From positions 802,851-866,850 of the forward strand of contig FJOG01000002.1 in NCBI GenBank assembly GCA_900073065.1: a stretch of DNA of 64,000 nucleotides, given 5' to 3'. Within the stretch, counting starts at the first letter, position 1. The number at the start of each line of letters is the position of its first letter. A model generated the notes under the pieces. That model ran no database searches. It saw only the letters and a program-made list of their open reading frames with translations, and was not told the DNA's origin. Of the stretch, positions 58,462 through 64,000 are shown piece by piece. The translations under genes and the position numbers were made by a program. This DNA comes from Phialocephala subalpina. Lineage: Eukaryota; Ascomycota; Leotiomycetes; Helotiales; Mollisiaceae.

Positions 58462-58867
58462 GTGGTAGTCGATCGTCAGGAAAGAGTTCCACACTCGAGG
58501 AAATCTCCGGCATCGCCTTCTCGAATGCTGAAGGTCTCTGTACCCGCTTTGCTACTGAACTGATTTTCCGACGAGGCAACAGTCTGAGATCAGAGTCCAA
58601 ATCCAGCCTTCTGCGCCAAGAAGTGAAGAGGAAAGGGTCAAACTCTTGAAGTTTTGTGAAAAGGAAACTGGCAAGAAAAGCTTCTCCCAGATCATCGAAG
58701 CTGCCAAAATCGAAATGGGACTCGCCGGAAGTGGTCCTGACAACAAAGTCCTCAGTACTGATGTGTTGCGAATCGAAAGAACCTTTCCAAAAGCCCCCAA
58801 CTTGACACTTGTGGATCTGCCTGGCTTATTTGGCGCCTCCGGTAGGCCTTATTTCCACCCCGATTAG

Positions 58868-59318
58868 CAGTTTAAACGCCACACTTCACGTGAGTTTCCG
58901 GAGAGAACGTAGTCGGACTTGCCGTGAACGGCTTTATACAGTAACGGCACAGCATCGTAGTGTTGAAGATAAGGAAGGCAAAGATCGACCATGAACGTGG
59001 CGCCACATTGGTCGCCTACCGCCGCTTCACCACAGAAATGCCGCAATATCCGCAGAACCTGGTCAGCTTCGCCAATTAAACGTGGGCTGACACGATGTCA
59101 CCTTCCCCAAATGTGGCATGTAATTATGATCTACTCCGTATTCATCCACAACCATTCACGAATCGAGATGCTTATCTTAGCCTTATCTATGATTCGCCGT
59201 AAGGCGCCAGTGACTAGCGTCGTAGCTTGAGGTGCTTGAAGCTCTAAAAGACGGGGTCGTAGCTGTTTATCCAAAAATCTCACGGCCTGCTTGCTTCTTC
59301 ATTCTCTCCTCCGCAACA
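58868..59318. other. Intergenic between dynamin relic and permease
   Basis: May contain further eroded dynamin sequence (a frame near 59000 reads LVAYRRFTTEMPQYPQNLVS), plus the permease promoter. No gene called. Confidence 0.3.
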
Positions 59319-61398
59319 ATGAGTCTTCAACCCGAAAATGGTGATCTTGCTGAGAAGCATGCCAAAAATGAGCCGGCCACTCTCGGAGAGGGGTATTTCA
59401 ATAGTGACCCAGAAAATATGGTCGGAGCAAACGAGAACGTGCTTCACCAAGATCTGAAAGGCAGACACATGCAGATGATTGCCATGCAAGTTTCAGCACC
59501 TTGAACCGTCATCTGTATACTAACGTATGCGTATAGTGGTGGAGCAATTGGTGCTGGCCTGTTTGTTAGCTCTGGCAGTGCTTTCCAGACGGGCGGACCT
59601 GCTTCTGTGCTTCTTGGTTTCATGATTGTTGGTACGTTATATATGCTATTAGAATTGCGACGTGGTAATTAACATGAGTTTAGGCGGCATGATGTATGCT
59701 TCTTTGATGCTGAAAGGCTTTGTCCTCATCTAACTTGGTCATTTAGTTACCTCGTGATGCAAGCTCTCGCAGAAATGGCTGTCATGTACCCGGTCAACGG
59801 AGCTTTCACTATGTACATCTGCCGCTTCGTTGATCCCTCTTGGGGTTTCGCTTGCGGCTGGCAGTATGCTATCAGCTGGCTGACTGTCCTTCCTTTTGAG
59901 ATCTCGGCTGCATGCAACATCATCCACTACTGGCCCGGATCAGAGGGCATCAACAACAGTGCTTGGATCGTCCCGCTGCTTGTCGCTTTGGTTGCCATCC
60001 AGATCTTTGGCGTGAGGGGCTATGGCGAGGCGAGTTTACCGAAACTATTCTAAGGACTGAGTTAATTGGAACAGGTCGAGTTCGTCCTCAGTGTTATGAA
60101 GATCATCGCTTGCATAGGCTTCATGATTCTCGGAATAATCATTGATTGCGGCGGCGTCCCAACAGACACCAGAGGCTATATTGGTGCAAGATACTGGTAT
60201 GCTCAAACTTTCGATGTGGCTACTGGCAAGGCTAATAACGCAATATAGGCACTCGCCTGAAAGTGCATTCCTCAACGGCTTCCACGGCTTCTGTACTGTT
60301 TTCGTTACAGCGTCGTTCGCCTATACTGGCACTGAGCTCACTGGACTAGCTGCTGCCGAGACTGCTAACCCTAGAAAGGAAATTCCAAGAGCTTCCAAGC
60401 AGGTTGTTTGGCGTCTCGCCATTTTCTATATCGTCAACCTCTTCCTTATTGGGTTGATTGTACCAGCCGACAGTCCCTTGTATAGTGGCGCAGGTTCCGA
60501 ATCCCGTCACTCACCTTTCGTCATCGCCATTCAGCTCGCTGGCATCAAGGTCCTCCCATCGATTTTCAACGCTGTTATCTTGATTTCTGTCATGAGTGTC
60601 GCCAACTCCTGCACTTTCGGCTCGACTCGCACGATGCAGGCTCTGGCCGCAAATGGTGCATACACCGTTCCATAACTTTCACATAACGCTAACTTCATAC
60701 ACAGGCATGGGTCCCAAGTTGTTTGCTTATGTTGACAAAAAGGGACGCCCTGTTACTGTGGTCGTCCTTCAACTCCTCTTTGGATGCTTAGCTTTCATCA
60801 ATTTGGCGCCGAATGGTGGAGTTATTTTTAATTGGCTTTTATCATTGTCAGGTCTTTCCATACTCTTTATTTATGGCAGTATTGCTCTGGCTCATATTCG
60901 CTTCCGCCAGGCCTGGTAAGCTCCAAACTGCACTATCAGCTGGCTACTCGATGACTAACTACTTGTAGGGCCGCCAATGGTCATTCCGTAGACGAGCTGC
61001 CCTTCAAGGCCGCCTTCGGTGTTTGGGGCTCCTGGGTGTGCTTGATCATCAACGTCCTCTGCCTTATCGCACAATTCTACGTCGCGCTGTACCCAGTCGG
61101 GGGTCCCAACTTGGATCCTACAACGTTCTTCGAACTATACCTCGCCGGTCCTTTCCTTATCTTCCTATACTTAACCTGGAAGGTCTACAGCTGGTTCGTC
61201 CGACCAGAAGATCGCCCACTATACGTCAGAATAAAGGATATTGATATCTACACTGGTATGAGAGAGAATCAGCTATCCATTAGTGGCGCAGATGTCTCGG
61301 AGGAACAGAGACGCGCTAGCGTCGCCGAAATGCACGATGGGGAGAAGAAAAGAGGTCCTAAGGATTATATCATGGGTGTTATCAGAAATGTCATCTAA
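59319..61398 (+). CDS. Amino-acid permease (YAT/APC family)
   Basis: Proton-coupled amino-acid uptake at the plasma membrane. Exons 59319-59485, 59537-59631, 59684-59693, 59747-60029, 60075-60196, 60249-60655, 60705-60915 and 60969-61398 give 574 aa, normal for the family. Hydrophilic N-terminus, then RHMQMIAIGGAIGAGLFVSS (the APC signature of helix 1), QALAEMAVMYPVNGAFTMYI, GWQYAISWLTVLPFEISAAC, GTELTGLAAAETANPRKEIP and SVANSCTFGSTRTMQALAAN. Twelve membrane helices are expected. Oddities: introns 1 and 4 appear to start with GC (AT|gcaagt and GAG|gcgagt), and exon 3 is only 10 nt; each is needed for an in-frame family match. Substrate range unknown. Confidence 0.92.
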
Positions 61399-61545
61399 AT
61401 TTTCGCAATTTCTAGTGGTGTTGTAGGTCCTAGGGTTCGGGCCATACTTGAGAATTTTAGCATGAAATTAAGCTTATTGAATAGAGCGAGACTTATATAA
61501 AATAAAAGAATAGTCTTAGATATTATATCTACGTTGGGGTGAGTG

Positions 61546-64000
61546 CAGCGTGATAAAAAAAATCACGTTAATGTAATATTATTAGATTAACTTGATTACA
61601 TTATGATTACATTATGATTAACTAAAATCCAAAAAATCATGATTAAATTAATGATTATAATCAATTGTAATCTAGATTAACCACGTGATCTTAATGGAAA
61701 ATAATTATTTTAAAATACTTAGTAAAGCTATAAAGACTTAATATTTAAAACTAAGTTATAACTAATAAAATACTATATTTTGATTAAAAAATATATAAAG
61801 AAAACTTTATTCTGGAATAAAGAAATCATTTTCCACTTTGTTTACTAATTTTTCCCTCTCTTCTTTATTTAATTCTTTAAAAACTCCCCAACTTTTTAAG
61901 CATATAATTTGCTCAAAAGTTTCTTTAGAAAGCCTATTTCTAGTTTTATTAATAATTAAAGCACTTTAAGAAAAGAACCTCTCAGAAGAAGCCGAAGTTG
62001 CGGGAATTTGAAGATATTTTCGAGCAATTTGAGATAATATAGGATATTTATCTTTATTCTCTAGCCAAAAAGTTAATAGTTTTACCTATTTATATATTAG
62101 CTTAAATTTTATAAGAGAATATAATAATAATAATAATAAATAAAATAAAGAAAGAATTTTATTTACCGCTCGAACTAATGATCTTTCTTGTAAATAAGTA
62201 TTAAGTTCATCTATATCATTTTCTAGCTCATTTTCTAAATAAATATCGAGATCGTTATCATTATTATTTAAGTTTAAATCTTGAGCTACTTGAATAAATA
62301 GTAATTGATTTAAGTAATCTCGTTTATAACTATTTAATAAATTAATAAAAATTCTTTTATAAAATAACTAATAGATCAAATAACTTACGATTGATAGTCC
62401 GCATAAAGTTTATTATAAGTATCGGCTTCTTGACCCCTAGAAAGACCAGCGGCTTGTAATCTACTCCTACGAATACGAGGGTCAAGAATTAAAGCTATAT
62501 ATAAAGACTTATTTGACTCTTAAACATTTCCTTTATTAGGAATATAACTTCGTAATTTAGTTATTCCTTTATTAATAACTGCTGAAAATATTGGATTCTA
62601 TAAAAAAAGTTAGTAAATTTATTAATAAATAAAGATTTTATAATTTCTTGAACTTAGAGTATCCTAAAAATTTAAGCGAGATTAAGCGAGAATAAATATT
62701 TGAGAAGGAATAACTTACATTTAATTCTTCTTTAACCCTATTAAGTTTATTATAAATATCATAAACCATAGGAATTAAATAATTAATAGTAGGGTATTTT
62801 TCGGCTTGTAATTTAGTGGTAGTTTTAATAAATATCTCAAATATTTTAAAATATTTTCTTAAATATTCGATTTCGTTTTCGGATAATTTTAATTTATTAT
62901 CCTTAAAAGCTTTAATCTCAAATAGTTCAATAGTTGTATTAATTGCTTTTATAAAATGCAAAAAATCTTGCAATATTTTAACTATTAAAGACCATCAAGT
63001 TTTTTGATCTAAAATTAATTAATATTTTTATTTATTTAAAAATAAATTTAAATTATTTACCTAATTGTGGAATTCGAGGGTTTTTAATTTTTTGAGCTTC
63101 TATTTGAGCTTTTAATATTCTTGCGTTCTCTTGAGAATATTTCAAGTTAATAATAATCTTTCGAGTCTTTTTCCAAATTGAATAATCTAATAAAATTATT
63201 AATAATAATTTTTAAAATATTTTAATAAATAAACTTACTAGAATTATCAATAATTATATTATTTAGTAAATCATCATCAATTTCAAAGCCATTATTGTTA
63301 TTAAGAAGATTATAATCATCTTTAATAAGAGCTTTTAAGATATCTTGAACAACAAGATTTAATACATGGGCCATACAAGGAATATCTCCCTCAAATTTTA
63401 TATTTTCATAAGAATAATGCAAACAAAATGCATTTATTAATCAATTGTTTGAAAAAGTATTATCTCTTGTAATACTATTAAAAATTAGCTTTAAATTATT
63501 AATAGAATTAATAATAAGGAAATTTACCTTTAAATATTATATTCAATATTAAAATATTTTAAAGTTTCAATTAAAACTTAAAACATATAAGAACTAGTAT
63601 GTTTATCTTTTAAATCTTTTATTACTAATAAATAAGATTTCAATTCGAAATTCTTATTTATAAAATGACTAATAAAATAATTAATAAATATTTTTTAATA
63701 TATTTTTTAACAATAAAATTTAAAAATTTAAAGAATAATTTATATTGTAATTCCAAGATAAGCATCTTGATTAATAGCTGTTTAAGTATCCAAAGTTAAA
63801 GAAAAACTACCGTTAATTAACTTTTGTTTTTCTATTTCTTCTTTTATAATTTTTTCTTTACTTAAAAATAAATAATTTAATTCGTTTTTAAGCATTTAAT
63901 AATATATCTTCGGTACTTTACTATTATAAAAGTTAATATAAATTACTTAAATTTAAGAAGTATTATATTTACTCATTATAATAAACTATTAAATCCTCAA
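61546..64000 (-). mobile_element. hAT-family DNA transposon, decayed, running off the window
   Basis: Extremely AT-rich block starting at CAGCGTGATAAAAAAAATCA (61546), a hAT-like CAG terminus. Subterminal GATTA/TGATTACATTA repeats cover 61585-61690, a usual transposase-binding arrangement. The transposase is on the minus strand inside. The other end and any 8-bp target duplication lie beyond 64000, so the border call is provisional. Confidence 0.7.
61807..64000 (-). pseudogene. hAT transposase, intron-containing, with stop codons (5' partial)
   Basis: Reading from the right edge leftwards: FSLTLDT then TAA near 63800 (RNase-H-like core), MAHVLNLVVQDILKALIKDD at about 63310-63375, KYPTINYLIPMVYDIYNKLN near 62750-62810, ALILDPRIRRSRLQAAGLSR near 62435-62495, and the C-terminal dimerisation domain YPILSQIARKYLQIPATSAS, SERFFS, stop, SALIINKTRNRLSKETFEQI. 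The end is at 61807. Several gaps have GTAAGT/GTAAAT donors and TAG acceptors (for example 62093-62167 and 62325-62390), so the gene had multiple short introns. In-frame stops show it is dead. Confidence 0.75.

Larger units (their letters stand above)
52234..58867 (+). pseudogene. Dynamin/Mx-like GTPase, split by an LTR retrotransposon
   Basis: Exon 1 (52234-52373, MGSISMGDDPTIGLDLAEQI ... HTDLLDIVHSLHPTG) and exon 2 (from 52435, VDLPQIIVCG) are the N-terminus of a dynamin-type GTPase. The retrotransposon 52466-58461 then interrupts the P-loop. After it and one copy of the GTGGT target, the frame resumes at 58467 with SRSSGKSSTLEEISGIAFSN and AEGLCTRFATELIFRRG. At about 58590 there is also a one-base frame change; the second frame carries QPSAPRSEEERVKLLKFCEK, SFSQIIEAAKIEMGLAGSG and NLTLVDLPGLFGASG (the DLPG G3 motif), and ends at 58867. 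The stalk and GED domains are missing. It is dead by three independent criteria. Confidence 0.85.

Noticed and set aside
1..64000. CRISPR arrays, operons, ribosome-binding sites
   Set aside because: No spaced short repeats were seen, and gene structure is eukaryotic throughout. I also looked for tRNA genes by their T-loop pattern and found no convincing one.

Overview
This is filamentous ascomycete DNA. Genes carry many short GT-AG introns, and the conserved genes are typical of Pezizomycotina: sub2, an RPR2-type RNase P subunit, a WBP11-like protein, efr3, a mug72-like ketopantoate reductase, an RhgA-type rhamnogalacturonase and a PTH11-like receptor. The many 2EXR-domain genes and an isolated 5S rRNA gene suggest Leotiomycetes (Helotiales), but that placement is inference.

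Layout. 0-4.1 kb: the 3' part of a Zn2Cys6-type transcription factor followed by a DHA2-type MFS drug transporter. 4.2-13.6 kb: a nest of seven 2EXR-domain loci on both strands, mostly broken, with a LITAF-domain gene among them. 13.6-18.2 kb: two secreted enzymes, a berberine-bridge-type FAD oxidase and a secretory lipase. 19.6-22.3 kb: a PanE/mug72-like gene with a long disordered tail. 22.3-30.2 kb: about 8 kb with no convincing gene, including a 484-base run of N. 30.2-34.7 kb: housekeeping genes, with sub2 divergent from RPR2 and then WBP11. 35.1-41.4 kb: a 2EXR gene, a rhamnogalacturonase, and a divergent 2EXR pair (one dead, one intact) separated by a MITE. 41.8-51 kb: efr3, a GMC oxidoreductase, and a PTH11-like membrane protein with a reading-frame problem. 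51.3 kb: a 5S rRNA gene. 52.2-58.9 kb: a dynamin-like GTPase gene cut inside its P-loop by a 6-kb Ty1/copia LTR retrotransposon that shows RIP-like transitions. 59.3-61.4 kb: an amino-acid permease with two apparent GC-AG introns and a 10-nt micro-exon. 61.5-64 kb: a very AT-rich, decayed hAT transposon running off the edge.

Conserved nuclear RNA genes (sub2, RPR2, WBP11) sit together in the middle. The flanks are plastic: 2EXR genes duplicating and dying, secreted enzymes and transporters, and transposons. Points most worth a second look are the P-loop retrotransposon insertion, the 2EXR nest, two perfect tandem duplications that are both exactly 250 bp (suspicious for an assembly artefact), a 5S gene whose sequence differs from the usual fungal form but keeps its stems, and the permease splicing.
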